The notes: a model not told the origin generated them from the sequence alone. 13,487 bases of DNA from Prevotella sp. (GCA_017428805.1 JAFRQC010000175.1:1-13487); one strand, 5' to 3'. Positions 5,552-13,138 are shown, counted from the first letter of the stretch. Program-made: numbers and translations.

Positions 5552-8500
5552 ATGGGAAATAAGATGAATTGGCTGAAATGGCCATTGGAGCATTACCCGA
5601 TATCGCTGCTCATCGTTGGCATCCTGTTTGTGTTGGGCATCTACGGTATGTACATCATGCCGAAGGACGAATTCCCCCATGCCACCATCCGTCAGGGCGT
5701 GGTGGTGGCGGTCTATCCTGGTGCCACCAGCGAGGAGGTGGAGCAGCAGGTGGCTCGTCCGCTGGAGCGCTACCTCTTTACTTATGGGGAGGTGAACCGT
5801 AAGAAGACCACCACGCAGTCGCAGAACGGCATGTGTATCGTGATGGTGAAACTGAACGATGATGTGAACAACAAGGACGAGGTGTGGAGTAAGATCAAGC
5901 ACGGTCTGAACGGCTTTAAGGCCCAGTTGCCCTGTGGTGTGCTGGCCGTCGTGGTGAACGATGATTTCGGCAACACCTCGGCCTTGCTGATAGCCATCGA
6001 GAGCGACCAGCGCAGCTACCGCGAACTGAAACAGTACAGCGACGACCTGAGCGACCGCCTGCGCCGCATCCCGTCGGTGGCCAACGTCAAGTTATTCGGT
6101 GAGCAGAAGGAGCAGATCTCGCTCTATATCGACCGCCAGCGGCTACAGGCATACGGCATCGGGCAGCAGATGCTTTTCTCACGACTACAGGCTCAGGGCA
6201 TCACCACGATGAGCGGCTCCATCAGCGACGACGACCAGCAGATTCCCATCCACGTGGAGGCTCAGGAGAACTCGGAGGAGGAGATTGCCAACCAGATTAT
6301 TTTCTCTGACCCTGCGACGGGTAAGGTGACTCGCGTTCGTGATGTGGCCAGAGTGGTGAGGGAATACGAGCCGATGTCGAGTCGTATCGAGCAGGACGGA
6401 CATCCGTGTATGCTGATTTCGATGGAGATGACACCTGGCAATAACGTGGTGCAGTACGGGCAGGAGGTGGATCAGGTGCTGAGCGACTTCCTCCAGAACG
6501 AAATGCCAGAGGATGTGAAGGTCACCCGCATCGCCGATAAGCCCAAAGTGGTAGCTATGAGTGTGAGCGATTTTCTGCGCGACCTGCTGATATCGATGCT
6601 GATTATTATTCTGGTGATGATGGTGCTGTTCCCCATCCGTTCGGCCATCGTGGCTGCCATCACCATCCCGTTGAGTACCTTTGTGAGTGTGGCGGTGATG
6701 TATATGATGGGCATCGAACTGAACATCGTGACGCTGGCGGCTCTGATCGTGGTGTTGGGAATGATTGTAGATAATTCGATTGTGGTGATTGACGGCTATC
6801 TGGAATATCTTGGCAAAGGTTTCAAGCCATACGATGCTGCCATCGAGTCGGGCCGCCAGTATTTCTTGCCGATGCTGCTGGCCACCATCTGTATCTGCGC
6901 CATCTTCTACCCCTTCCTCATCACCCTGAAGGGTGCGTTCCATGACTGTATGGAGGACTTTCCCGTCACCATTACCATCAACCTGATGGTGTCGCTGGTG
7001 CTGGCGGTCAGCGTGATCCCATTCTTGGAAACGCGTATCATCAAGCCTGACAAGGTGAGTACGGACGGGAATGCCATCACCAAATGGGTGCAGCGTACAT
7101 ACGATAAGGTGTTAGACTGGACCTTTGCCCATCCTTGGATGACGATCGGTGGTGGTTTAGCCGTGATTCTGCTATCGACGCTCATCGCCCCCACGCTGAA
7201 GATCCGCCTGTTCCCATACGCCGACCGCGACCAGTTTGCGGTAGAGATATTCCTGCCTGACGGTAAGGGTATCGCTGAGACGGAAGTGATAGCCGATTCG
7301 GTACAGCACGTGCTTGAGAAGGATGAACGTATCACCGGCATCACTGCTTTCATCGGCTGTTCGTCGCCACGATTTATGGAAGCATACGCCCCCCAGATGG
7401 CTGGTAAGAACTATGCACAGTTCATCGTGAATACCAAGAGCGACAAAGCCACAATCGATCTCTTGGCGAAGTATCAGCCACAGTTGAGCGAGGCGTTCCC
7501 CAATGCCTACGTGAAGTTTAAGCGACTGGACTATCTCGAAGTGAGCGAACTGGAGTACCGCTTCTATGGCGACAATCTCGACTCGCTGCATGTGGTGGCT
7601 GAAAGACTGATGGAACGTATGCGCCAGATACCAGAACTGGAGTGGGTACATACCGACTACTTCCAGCCCTACCCCATTATCAATGTCGAACTTGACCCTG
7701 TGACATCGGCGCAGTTGGGTATTACCCGCACTACGGCCCAGTTAGCGCTGAGTGCCACATCAAGTGACCTGCGTGTAGGACAGATCTGGGAGGGCAACTA
7801 TGAACTGCCCATCGTGGTGAAGGACGATGCAGATATGACCTTCTCTGATATCGCGAATCTGGGCATCGCATCGCCGACGTCTATGGTTGCGGGAGGTTTG
7901 AAGAGTACTAATTCAACAGTGCCTTTACGACAGATAGCCAAAGTTCGTCCCAAGTGGAGCGAGAGTCGTATCATGCATCGTGGTGGCGAGCGCTGTATCA
8001 CCGTGACGGCCCAGTTTGCACAAGGTGTTTATGCCGCTCCTATTGAAATGGAAATTGCCCGTATGATGCAGGAGGATATACAACTGCCGCAAGGTGTGCG
8101 CACTGAGGTGGGCGGCGAGGTAGAATACGGCGACGAGGCTATGCCGCAGATTATCGGTGGTATTTCTATCGCCATGATTATTGTGTTCTTCTTCCTGCTG
8201 TTCAACTTCAAGAGGTACGGCATCACCATCATCTGTATGGTGGCCTTGGGACTGATGACGCCTGGTGCGCTGATAGGTCTCGGACTGATGGATCGCGCCC
8301 TCGGACTTACCTCTATCTTCGGACTCGTCACGCTGATGGGAATGATTATGCGTAACGAGATTCTCATCTTTGAGCATGCCAACGATCTGATTCAAAAAGG
8401 TGTGCCTGTGAAGCAGGCTGCCTACGAGGCTGGTAAGCGCCGTATGGTGCCCATCTTCCTGACCACGGCTACGACAGCCGTTGGTGTGGTGCCGATGATC

Positions 8501-10045
8501 ATTGCCCAGAGTTCGTTCTGGATGCCCGTTGGTGTCACCATCTTTGCAGGTGGCATCGGCTCACTCATCATGGTAGTCACCATGCTGCCCGTGATTTATT
8601 GGAAAGTGACAACCCACCCCAACCCCCTCCCCAAGGGAGGGGCTAAAGATAGTCTAAACATTAAACAAGTAATGAAAACATTAGTCGTTATTTTCGCTCT
8701 TCTGCCAACATTGTCCGTGCAAGCCCAAGTAGCCAATCCCCCCTCCCTTGGGGAGGGGCAGGGGGTGGGTTACACCCTGCAGCAGATCAAGGATTCTGCC
8801 CTTCACAACAATATCGCCATTCGCCATGCGCAACATAGTATCGATGCGGCCAAAGAGCAGCGCAAGGAAGCGTTTACCAAGTACTTTCCCAATGTCAGCG
8901 GCACAGGCCTGTGGTTTAATGCCAATAAAGGGATGGCGGAGATGGATATCGATCCGTCGGGTATGATTTCCCCTGAGTTGGGAGCCAATCTGGCACAGAT
9001 GCTGCCTACCGAAGCCCTTGCAGCCTTGGCCAACCCCATCAGCATCTCGATGATGAAGAACGGTACCATTGGTTCGCTGATGGCGGTGCAGCCTGTCTTT
9101 GCCGGTGGTCAGATTATCAACGGCAACAAACTGGCCAAAGTTGGCGAGGACGTGAGTCGCCTGCAGTTGCAACTGTCGGGAAACGAGGTGGAGAAGACTG
9201 CCGAACAATACTTCTGGCAGTTGGCCTCGCTGCAGGAGAAAATGAAGACCGTCGAAGCTGTCGATACGCTGTTGGCTGGCATCCACAAAGATGTCGATGT
9301 AGCCGTGCGAGCTGGTTTGGCTATGCGCAACGACCTGTTGCAAGTACAGCTGCGTCAGAACGATATCCAGAGTCAGCGCCTGAAGTTGCAGAACGGCATC
9401 TCCATCGTCCGTCTCTTGTTGTCGCAATACTGCGGCCTGCGCGATACGTTGTTTGTCATCAGTTATCAGCCGGATGCTCCATCGGCACTTCTTTCCCGTC
9501 AAGACCACGACCAAGCGCTCCTGGGAACAGCAGAGTATCAATTGTTAGGCAAACAGGTCGAGGCTACCAATCTGCAGAAGAAACTGGCCGTCGGTCAGAA
9601 TCTGCCAACGGTTGCCGTCGGTGCAGGTTACAACTATCATAATCTGCTGGATAACAATCATACGTTTGGGATGATCTTCGCCACCGTCAGCGTACCCATC
9701 TCCGACTGGTGGGGCGGTTCTCACGCCATCAAGCGCCGCAAGATAGAGCATCAGCAGGCTCAGGAACAACTGGCCGACAATGCCGAACTGCTGAAGATCC
9801 GTATGCAAAATGCCTGGAACGGTGTCCAGGAAGCTTACCAGCAACTCCAGCTCGCTCAGCGCAGTATTGAGCAGGCCGAGGAAAACCTGCGTCTGCACCG
9901 CAACTACTATCGTGCCGGTACCTCAAGAATGTCCGACCTCCTCGAAGCCCAGATGCTCTACCAGCAATCGCTTGACAAGCATACTGATGCCTTCGCCGAC
10001 TATCAGAACAAGCTTTTGGAGTACCGTCACTCCACAGGTCAATAA
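5552..10045 (+). CDS. RND efflux permease read through in frame into a TolC-like outer-membrane protein (1497-codon open frame)
   Basis: The ATG at 5552 is chosen over an upstream TTG at 5543; ATG 5564 is also possible. Residues 1 to ~1019 are a complete RND permease: first membrane helix ~16-36, large periplasmic loops, and two sets of transmembrane helices (~343-500 and ~870-1018). In helix 4 the usual Asp-Asp proton pair is Asp407-Asn408 (LGMIVDNSIVVID), and the helix-10 Lys is Arg934 (MGMIMRNEILIF); both occur in non-AcrB branches of the family. RND permeases normally end here. Instead the frame continues through THPNPLPKGG, encoded by a GC-rich palindrome, into a full signal peptide and a TolC-like domain. 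The cell probably makes two proteins, the second from ATG 8672. A genuine fusion would need the signal peptide to serve as an extra membrane helix. Substrates are unknown. Confidence 0.85.
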   Translation: MGNKMNWLKWPLEHYPISLLIVGILFVLGIYGMYIMPKDEFPHATIRQGVVVAVYPGATSEEVEQQVARPLERYLFTYGEVNRKKTTTQSQNGMCIVMVKLNDDVNNKDEVWSKIKHGLNGFKAQLPCGVLAVVVNDDFGNTSALLIAIESDQRSYRELKQYSDDLSDRLRRIPSVANVKLFGEQKEQISLYIDRQRLQAYGIGQQMLFSRLQAQGITTMSGSISDDDQQIPIHVEAQENSEEEIANQIIFSDPATGKVTRVRDVARVVREYEPMSSRIEQDGHPCMLISMEMTPGNNVVQYGQEVDQVLSDFLQNEMPEDVKVTRIADKPKVVAMSVSDFLRDLLISMLIIILVMMVLFPIRSAIVAAITIPLSTFVSVAVMYMMGIELNIVTLAALIVVLGMIVDNSIVVIDGYLEYLGKGFKPYDAAIESGRQYFLPMLLATICICAIFYPFLITLKGAFHDCMEDFPVTITINLMVSLVLAVSVIPFLETRIIKPDKVSTDGNAITKWVQRTYDKVLDWTFAHPWMTIGGGLAVILLSTLIAPTLKIRLFPYADRDQFAVEIFLPDGKGIAETEVIADSVQHVLEKDERITGITAFIGCSSPRFMEAYAPQMAGKNYAQFIVNTKSDKATIDLLAKYQPQLSEAFPNAYVKFKRLDYLEVSELEYRFYGDNLDSLHVVAERLMERMRQIPELEWVHTDYFQPYPIINVELDPVTSAQLGITRTTAQLALSATSSDLRVGQIWEGNYELPIVVKDDADMTFSDIANLGIASPTSMVAGGLKSTNSTVPLRQIAKVRPKWSESRIMHRGGERCITVTAQFAQGVYAAPIEMEIARMMQEDIQLPQGVRTEVGGEVEYGDEAMPQIIGGISIAMIIVFFFLLFNFKRYGITIICMVALGLMTPGALIGLGLMDRALGLTSIFGLVTLMGMIMRNEILIFEHANDLIQKGVPVKQAAYEAGKRRMVPIFLTTATTAVGVVPMIIAQSSFWMPVGVTIFAGGIGSLIMVVTMLPVIYWKVTTHPNPLPKGGAKDSLNIKQVMKTLVVIFALLPTLSVQAQVANPPSLGEGQGVGYTLQQIKDSALHNNIAIRHAQHSIDAAKEQRKEAFTKYFPNVSGTGLWFNANKGMAEMDIDPSGMISPELGANLAQMLPTEALAALANPISISMMKNGTIGSLMAVQPVFAGGQIINGNKLAKVGEDVSRLQLQLSGNEVEKTAEQYFWQLASLQEKMKTVEAVDTLLAGIHKDVDVAVRAGLAMRNDLLQVQLRQNDIQSQRLKLQNGISIVRLLLSQYCGLRDTLFVISYQPDAPSALLSRQDHDQALLGTAEYQLLGKQVEATNLQKKLAVGQNLPTVAVGAGYNYHNLLDNNHTFGMIFATVSVPISDWWGGSHAIKRRKIEHQQAQEQLADNAELLKIRMQNAWNGVQEAYQQLQLAQRSIEQAEENLRLHRNYYRAGTSRMSDLLEAQMLYQQSLDKHTDAFADYQNKLLEYRHSTGQ
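8611..8643 (+). repeat. GC-rich palindromic element, left copy, at the permease/OMP junction
   Basis: The core CCCCTCCC-CAA-GGGAGGGG forms an 8-bp hairpin. It is preceded by acccacccc, which is also found inverted at the right copy. It encodes THPNPLPKGG where a permease would normally stop. Downstream, plus-one-frame stops (TAA at 8644, TAG at 8650) remain, which suggests that the ancestral stop was bypassed when this element arrived. Confidence 0.8.
8672..10045 (+). CDS. TolC-family outer-membrane efflux protein, probable independent translation from an internal start
   Basis: From ATG 8672 the 457-aa product starts with a textbook signal peptide (MKTLVVIFALLPTLSVQAQ, cleavage after QA|Q). 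Fourteen extra residues including NPPSLGEGQGVG follow, encoded by a palindrome inserted at the mature N-terminus. The rest has the two-repeat TolC/OEP layout: long Gln/Ala/Leu-rich helices (LTLQQIKDSALHNN-like start, QEQLADNAELLKIRMQNAWN, LQLAQRSIEQAEENL) alternating with short membrane strands, and the typical RAGTSRMSDLLEAQMLYQQ near the C-terminus. Partnered with the adaptor and permease it would form the exit channel through the outer membrane. It shares the permease's frame with no intervening stop. An AT-rich stretch precedes the ATG, as is usual for Bacteroidota, without a strong Shine-Dalgarno sequence. It converges with nrfA, 20 bp between stops. Confidence 0.8.
   Translation: MKTLVVIFALLPTLSVQAQVANPPSLGEGQGVGYTLQQIKDSALHNNIAIRHAQHSIDAAKEQRKEAFTKYFPNVSGTGLWFNANKGMAEMDIDPSGMISPELGANLAQMLPTEALAALANPISISMMKNGTIGSLMAVQPVFAGGQIINGNKLAKVGEDVSRLQLQLSGNEVEKTAEQYFWQLASLQEKMKTVEAVDTLLAGIHKDVDVAVRAGLAMRNDLLQVQLRQNDIQSQRLKLQNGISIVRLLLSQYCGLRDTLFVISYQPDAPSALLSRQDHDQALLGTAEYQLLGKQVEATNLQKKLAVGQNLPTVAVGAGYNYHNLLDNNHTFGMIFATVSVPISDWWGGSHAIKRRKIEHQQAQEQLADNAELLKIRMQNAWNGVQEAYQQLQLAQRSIEQAEENLRLHRNYYRAGTSRMSDLLEAQMLYQQSLDKHTDAFADYQNKLLEYRHSTGQ
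8738..8770 (-). repeat. GC-rich palindromic element, right copy (inverted relative to 8611-8643)
   Basis: The core CCCCTCCC-TTG-GGGAGGGG is followed by gcagggggtgggt, the inverse of the left copy's leading bases. It lies inside the coding sequence, just after the signal-peptide cleavage site of the outer-membrane protein, and keeps the frame open. Left and right copies can pair with each other over about 30 bases, enclosing the ATG at 8672, or fold locally. Both cores are probably copies of a dispersed Bacteroidota repeat. Confidence 0.8.
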
Positions 10046-10065
10046 AACTTCACCTCCTCCAGTAA

Positions 10066-11625
10066 TCAGAGTTCGATGAGCTTTCCGCTCGCCTTGGCCT
10101 CCTCAATCCACTTGGGTTCGATTTCCTGCAGGAACTTCTGCTTGTTCTCGTTCAACTTCTGCATGTCGAGACCGATAGCCGCCTGAGCCTTTGTCTTAGT
10201 GCTGTAGTCAGGCACTGGGATGGCATCGGTATGTCCGTGCTTGGCAGCGACACGGGCTATGAGCAGACGGGCCTGCTGGGCATAATCAACCGAGTGTGAG
10301 AGCAGACGGGTAACCTCCTGCGGTGCATGGAAGGTAGCACCGTGCGAGGCGATGGCATAGTCCCAACGCCACTGGCTCTTGCGGAGCAGGGCCTGGATAG
10401 GAGCCATCTCAGCCTCAGTAGCACCCTTGTCGATGATGAACTTAGCCTCGAAGTGGGCACGGGCCAGTTCCTGCTCAGCACGATTTCGCACCTCGTTGCA
10501 CTTCTCCTGACGGTCATAGACATTCTGGCGCAGCACCTCGGCATCCTGACGGTGACAGGTCTGACAAGTACGGTCAATCTTGGCCAACGGCGATTGAATC
10601 TGGTGGTCGCTGAACTTCACGCCGCCCTCCTGCTTATACGGCATGTGGCAGTCAGCACACGACACACCACGCTGGGCGTGGATGCCGTGCTGTGACATCT
10701 CCCAACCTGGATGCTGGGCCTTCAGGATCTTGGTCTTCGACAGCGGATGGATATAGTCGTAGAAACCTATCTCGTCGTAGTATTCCTCGGCTGCCTCGCA
10801 GGTCAGCCCCTTGTCGTGCGGGAATACCAGATAGTTGGCCTTGCCGGGATTCTTCTCGTCGTTAGGCTTGATGAAGTAGTACTCCACGTGGCACTGGGCA
10901 CACACCAGCGATCGCATCTCCTGATGGGTGGCATTCTTCACATCCAGACCACGACGGGCAAAAGCCTCATAGAGGGCGGGACGGGCAGGACGCAGATCCA
11001 TCGTGCGGGCATCGTGACAGTCGGAGCACCCGATGGTGTTCACCTCCTCAGCACCCAACTCGCTCCACTTCTTGGCGTAGAAGTTAGCGGGATCAAACTG
11101 ATCCTTACCATTACCCAATTCGCGCATCATGCGAGGAACATCCGGACCCTTACAAGTCCAACACGTAGCGGGCTGCATGTCGGCACAGACCGAATCACGT
11201 CCGTCAGCAGTCTTCACCACGATGCCCGGATTGCCTGTGCGCAGAATCTTGCGCATATCCTCCAAGGCGTGCTTATGACCACGAGGGGTGTTGTAGTGGC
11301 GCGAGAAGGCATAGCCAGCCCACAGCACCACCATCTCAGGACGCTGTTCAAGCACATCCACCTCCTGAGATGAGTTATACTTCGACTTGAAGGTCGTGTC
11401 CTCCGTCATCGCCCATGTCTCATACTCGCGGGGATAGTCAGCCTTGAACTTCTCGTTCTGAGCGATTATTTCATCCTCAAACACGGTGCGCTTGTTGTTA
11501 AATACGCTGGCCACCTCGGCTCTGCGCTCCATCAGCGACGACACGAGCAGTCCCAACAAGAACACTACTACCATTGAGCCTCCAAACAGAAGCCAACCTT
11601 GCCATTTCTTTAATGTCTTTGCCAT
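10066..11625 (-). CDS. nrfA: Cytochrome c nitrite reductase, catalytic pentaheme subunit NrfA
   Basis: NrfA reduces nitrite to ammonium with six electrons in the periplasm. The 519-aa product has one CXXCK active-site heme motif (CWTCK 155-159) and four CXXCH motifs (CSDCH 200-204, CAQCH 242-246, CADCH 323-327, CQTCH 354-358), the diagnostic NrfA set. Likely catalytic residues are Arg115 (TPRGHKHA), Tyr249 (CHVEYYF) and His316 (QHGIHAQRG), assigned by comparison with the E. coli enzyme from memory. Residues 10-31 are a hydrophobic segment that looks uncleaved, so the enzyme may be membrane-tethered, as in other NrfHA systems. It is second in the operon, 29 bp after nrfH, with an 8-bp tandem repeat in the gap. 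Length and C-terminus are normal. It would be expected to support nitrite respiration or nitrite and NO detoxification. Confidence 0.97.
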   Translation of the reverse strand: MAKTLKKWQGWLLFGGSMVVVFLLGLLVSSLMERRAEVASVFNNKRTVFEDEIIAQNEKFKADYPREYETWAMTEDTTFKSKYNSSQEVDVLEQRPEMVVLWAGYAFSRHYNTPRGHKHALEDMRKILRTGNPGIVVKTADGRDSVCADMQPATCWTCKGPDVPRMMRELGNGKDQFDPANFYAKKWSELGAEEVNTIGCSDCHDARTMDLRPARPALYEAFARRGLDVKNATHQEMRSLVCAQCHVEYYFIKPNDEKNPGKANYLVFPHDKGLTCEAAEEYYDEIGFYDYIHPLSKTKILKAQHPGWEMSQHGIHAQRGVSCADCHMPYKQEGGVKFSDHQIQSPLAKIDRTCQTCHRQDAEVLRQNVYDRQEKCNEVRNRAEQELARAHFEAKFIIDKGATEAEMAPIQALLRKSQWRWDYAIASHGATFHAPQEVTRLLSHSVDYAQQARLLIARVAAKHGHTDAIPVPDYSTKTKAQAAIGLDMQKLNENKQKFLQEIEPKWIEEAKASGKLIEL

Positions 11626-11634
11626 AATATTTCG

Positions 11635-11666
11635 TTTTTTACTTTTTTACCTTTTTACTTTTTTAC
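11635..11666 (-). repeat. Four 8-bp tandem repeats (GTAAAAAA type) at the nrfH-nrfA junction
   Basis: Minus-strand units are GTAAAAAA, GTAAAAAG, GTAAAAAA and GTAAAAAA. The nrfH stop TAA (11655-11657) and its last codons (VKK) lie inside the repeat, which runs on to within nine bases of the nrfA ATG. Each unit contains TAA, and the 8-bp period puts stops in all three frames. Confidence 0.8.
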
Positions 11667-12290
11667 CATTCCTTGCAGCCACTCAGGTACTGGCGATGGG
11701 GGTAGCGGTGTCACGCCCTCAGCTCCAGGCGTCGCCATCAGCGAGTTCATTCCGCCGTGAGGCACGTTGCGATGGCAGTCCCAGCACACCTTTCCGCCTT
11801 GAGCCTGCTGCTGCATATAACCCATGCGGCCTGTCTTCACAAACTCTGTGTTCAGCTGCGTGTGGCAACGGATGCAGTTGTCCATCACCACCTGACCTGT
11901 CAGCGTCTCGGCCATCGGAGCCTGACGTTCTGAATGCATCACGAAATACGCCGTGTGTTTCAGACCGTCCATCGCTTTGAACCCATACTTCAAGGCTAAG
12001 TTCTGGTGGGGCACGTGACAATCATTGCACGTGGCGCCGTTCGACTGATTGTCGATACGTCCGTGCGAAGAGTGGCTCCACGTAGCATAATAAGGAGTCA
12101 TGATGTGGCAGTTGACGCAGGCCGAAGGGTCGTCACCTATAAAATAGGTATGCGCCCTAAGCAGATACATAAACAATCCGCCGAGGCCGCATACGACACC
12201 CGCTATCACCAGTAAACCCACCTTTTGCCGATAGGAAAATAGTCCTGTCAGCTTACGAATTGCCGCTTTCGTTTTTTCTACAACGTTCAT
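11655..12290 (-). CDS. nrfH: NrfH, tetraheme quinol dehydrogenase subunit of nitrite reductase (NapC/NirT family)
   Basis: NrfH takes electrons from menaquinol in the cytoplasmic membrane and passes them to NrfA. The 211-aa product starts at the ATG at 12290; an in-frame ATG at 12347 lies upstream of the promoter box and is rejected. It has one N-terminal membrane helix (~23-44, VGLLVIAGVVCGLGGLFMYL) and four CXXCH heme motifs: CVNCH 58-62, CNDCH 88-92, CIRCH 139-143 and CWDCH 169-173. Met64 in CHIM fits the methionine ligand of heme 1 known from Desulfovibrio NrfH. The C-terminal tail (TPLPPSPVPEWLQGMVKK) ends within an 8-bp tandem repeat. nrfH-nrfA order and 29-bp spacing show one operon. 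Confidence 0.95.
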   Translation of the reverse strand: MNVVEKTKAAIRKLTGLFSYRQKVGLLVIAGVVCGLGGLFMYLLRAHTYFIGDDPSACVNCHIMTPYYATWSHSSHGRIDNQSNGATCNDCHVPHQNLALKYGFKAMDGLKHTAYFVMHSERQAPMAETLTGQVVMDNCIRCHTQLNTEFVKTGRMGYMQQQAQGGKVCWDCHRNVPHGGMNSLMATPGAEGVTPLPPSPVPEWLQGMVKK

Positions 12291-12309
12291 TTCTGTAGGT
12301 TTTAGTGTG

Positions 12310-12317
12310 CAAATATA
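12310..12317 (-). promoter_or_regulatory. -7 promoter box TATATTTG of nrfHA
   Basis: TATATTTG on the minus strand matches TAnnTTTG and lies 19 bases before the nrfH ATG at 12290. The start of transcription would be near 12305. No -33 TTTG is at the usual distance; the dyad at 12341-12354 takes that place, consistent with an activator-dependent promoter. Confidence 0.55.
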
Positions 12318-12340
12318 ATCATAAATGGGGATAGAAACCG

Positions 12341-12354
12341 GTAACAAATGTGAC
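12341..12354. promoter_or_regulatory. Crp/Fnr-type dyad GTAAC-AAAT-GTGAC, candidate operator for nrfHA
   Basis: The 14-bp imperfect palindrome is centred near -42 of the inferred nrfH transcription start, the classic position for class II activation by Crp/Fnr proteins. It also lies about 70 bp upstream of the inferred start of the divergent Crp/Fnr gene, allowing autoregulation. Binding is inferred from position and symmetry only. Confidence 0.5.
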
Positions 12355-12404
12355 TACTCTATATAAAAGTTTGTTAATTTTAAGAATTATTAGTTGCTTA
12401 TCGC

Positions 12405-12412
12405 TAACTTTG
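12405..12412 (+). promoter_or_regulatory. -7 promoter box TAACTTTG of the Crp/Fnr regulator gene
   Basis: TAACTTTG matches TAnnTTTG and ends eight bases before the ATG at 12421, implying a very short or absent 5' leader. It rules out the in-frame ATG at 12394, which lies upstream of the box. Confidence 0.55.
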
Positions 12413-12420
12413 CATCAATT

Positions 12421-13083
12421 ATGGATATAGAAACTCTTGAAGGCATTCGCAAGTGCCCGCTTTTTGAAGGACTGACCGATAACGAGATCATTGATCTGAT
12501 GCATGCCGTCCGTTATCGTGTGACCCGTTTATACAAAGGCGACTTTCTTTTTGTTGCCGGCGAGGATTGTCTTCACGCAAACATCTTATTAGATGGTGAG
12601 GTCGTCGCTTATCTTGAAGGCGCCTCCGACCGCTATATTCGTATGTCAACCTTTCATGCCGGCAATATGTTCGCCCCGGCATTCCTCTTCGCACAAGTCC
12701 GCAGATACCCCGTCACGGTACAGGCGACGACAAACACGAAGGTGTTGCGAATTCTGTCGGCGGACTTTGAGCGGCTGCTCGAACTTGATTCCCGCCTGGC
12801 AAAGAATTTCACGGTGATTCTTTCGAACCTGATTGCCGGACTTACCAAGAAGGTGGGAATGCTCTTGCTGAGTGTCCGCGACAAGATCATTTTCTTCCTG
12901 AAAGAGGAACAACACCGTCAGCAGTCAAACACGATTCGGCTTTCCATGTCGCGTCAGGAACTGGCCGATCATTTCGGCATTCAGAAGTATTCACTGCAAC
13001 GTGCCCTCAACGAACTTCAAGAGAGCGGCGCCATCCGCATAGATGGAAAGACGATCGAGATCCTGTCAGGCGGCATATTATGA
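12421..13083 (+). CDS. Crp/Fnr-family transcriptional regulator, probable regulator of nrfHA
   Basis: The 220-aa product has a cyclic-nucleotide-binding-type beta-roll (~14-115), a long dimerisation helix (~116-160) and a winged helix-turn-helix (~175-215; MSRQELADHFGIQKYSLQRA is the recognition region). It lacks the N-terminal cysteine cluster of Fnr: only Cys12 and Cys50 are present, so an Fnr-type 4Fe-4S sensor is unlikely. In Bacteroidota, divergent members next to hcp or nrf genes include HcpR-type nitrosative-stress regulators, and placement beside nrfHA makes such a role plausible. That subtype is inference; no heme ligand can be assigned here. The promoter box at 12405-12412 gives a near-leaderless transcript. 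The gene is followed by a hairpin (13114-13138) that favours minus-strand termination. Confidence 0.88.
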   Translation: MDIETLEGIRKCPLFEGLTDNEIIDLMHAVRYRVTRLYKGDFLFVAGEDCLHANILLDGEVVAYLEGASDRYIRMSTFHAGNMFAPAFLFAQVRRYPVTVQATTNTKVLRILSADFERLLELDSRLAKNFTVILSNLIAGLTKKVGMLLLSVRDKIIFFLKEEQHRQQSNTIRLSMSRQELADHFGIQKYSLQRALNELQESGAIRIDGKTIEILSGGIL

Positions 13084-13108
13084 TTGAGTTATTTATTATG
13101 ATTTGCAG

Positions 13109-13138
13109 AAAAAAGCGCGACTCATCACGAGCCGCGCT
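13109..13138 (-). terminator. Intrinsic terminator, strongest on the minus strand
   Basis: AGCGCGACTC (13114-13123) and GAGCCGCGCT (13129-13138) form a 10-bp stem with one mismatch and a five-base loop. On the minus strand it is followed by six T. On the plus strand the tail is ATTTCATT, so it may weakly stop the Crp/Fnr transcript as well. Confidence 0.7.

Noticed and set aside
10046..10065. Terminator between the OMP gene and nrfA
   Set aside because: The 20-bp gap between convergent genes has no convincing hairpin or T-run on either strand.
12421..13083. Fnr-type oxygen sensor with 4Fe-4S cluster
   Set aside because: Only two cysteines (12 and 50) are present and there is no N-terminal cysteine cluster.
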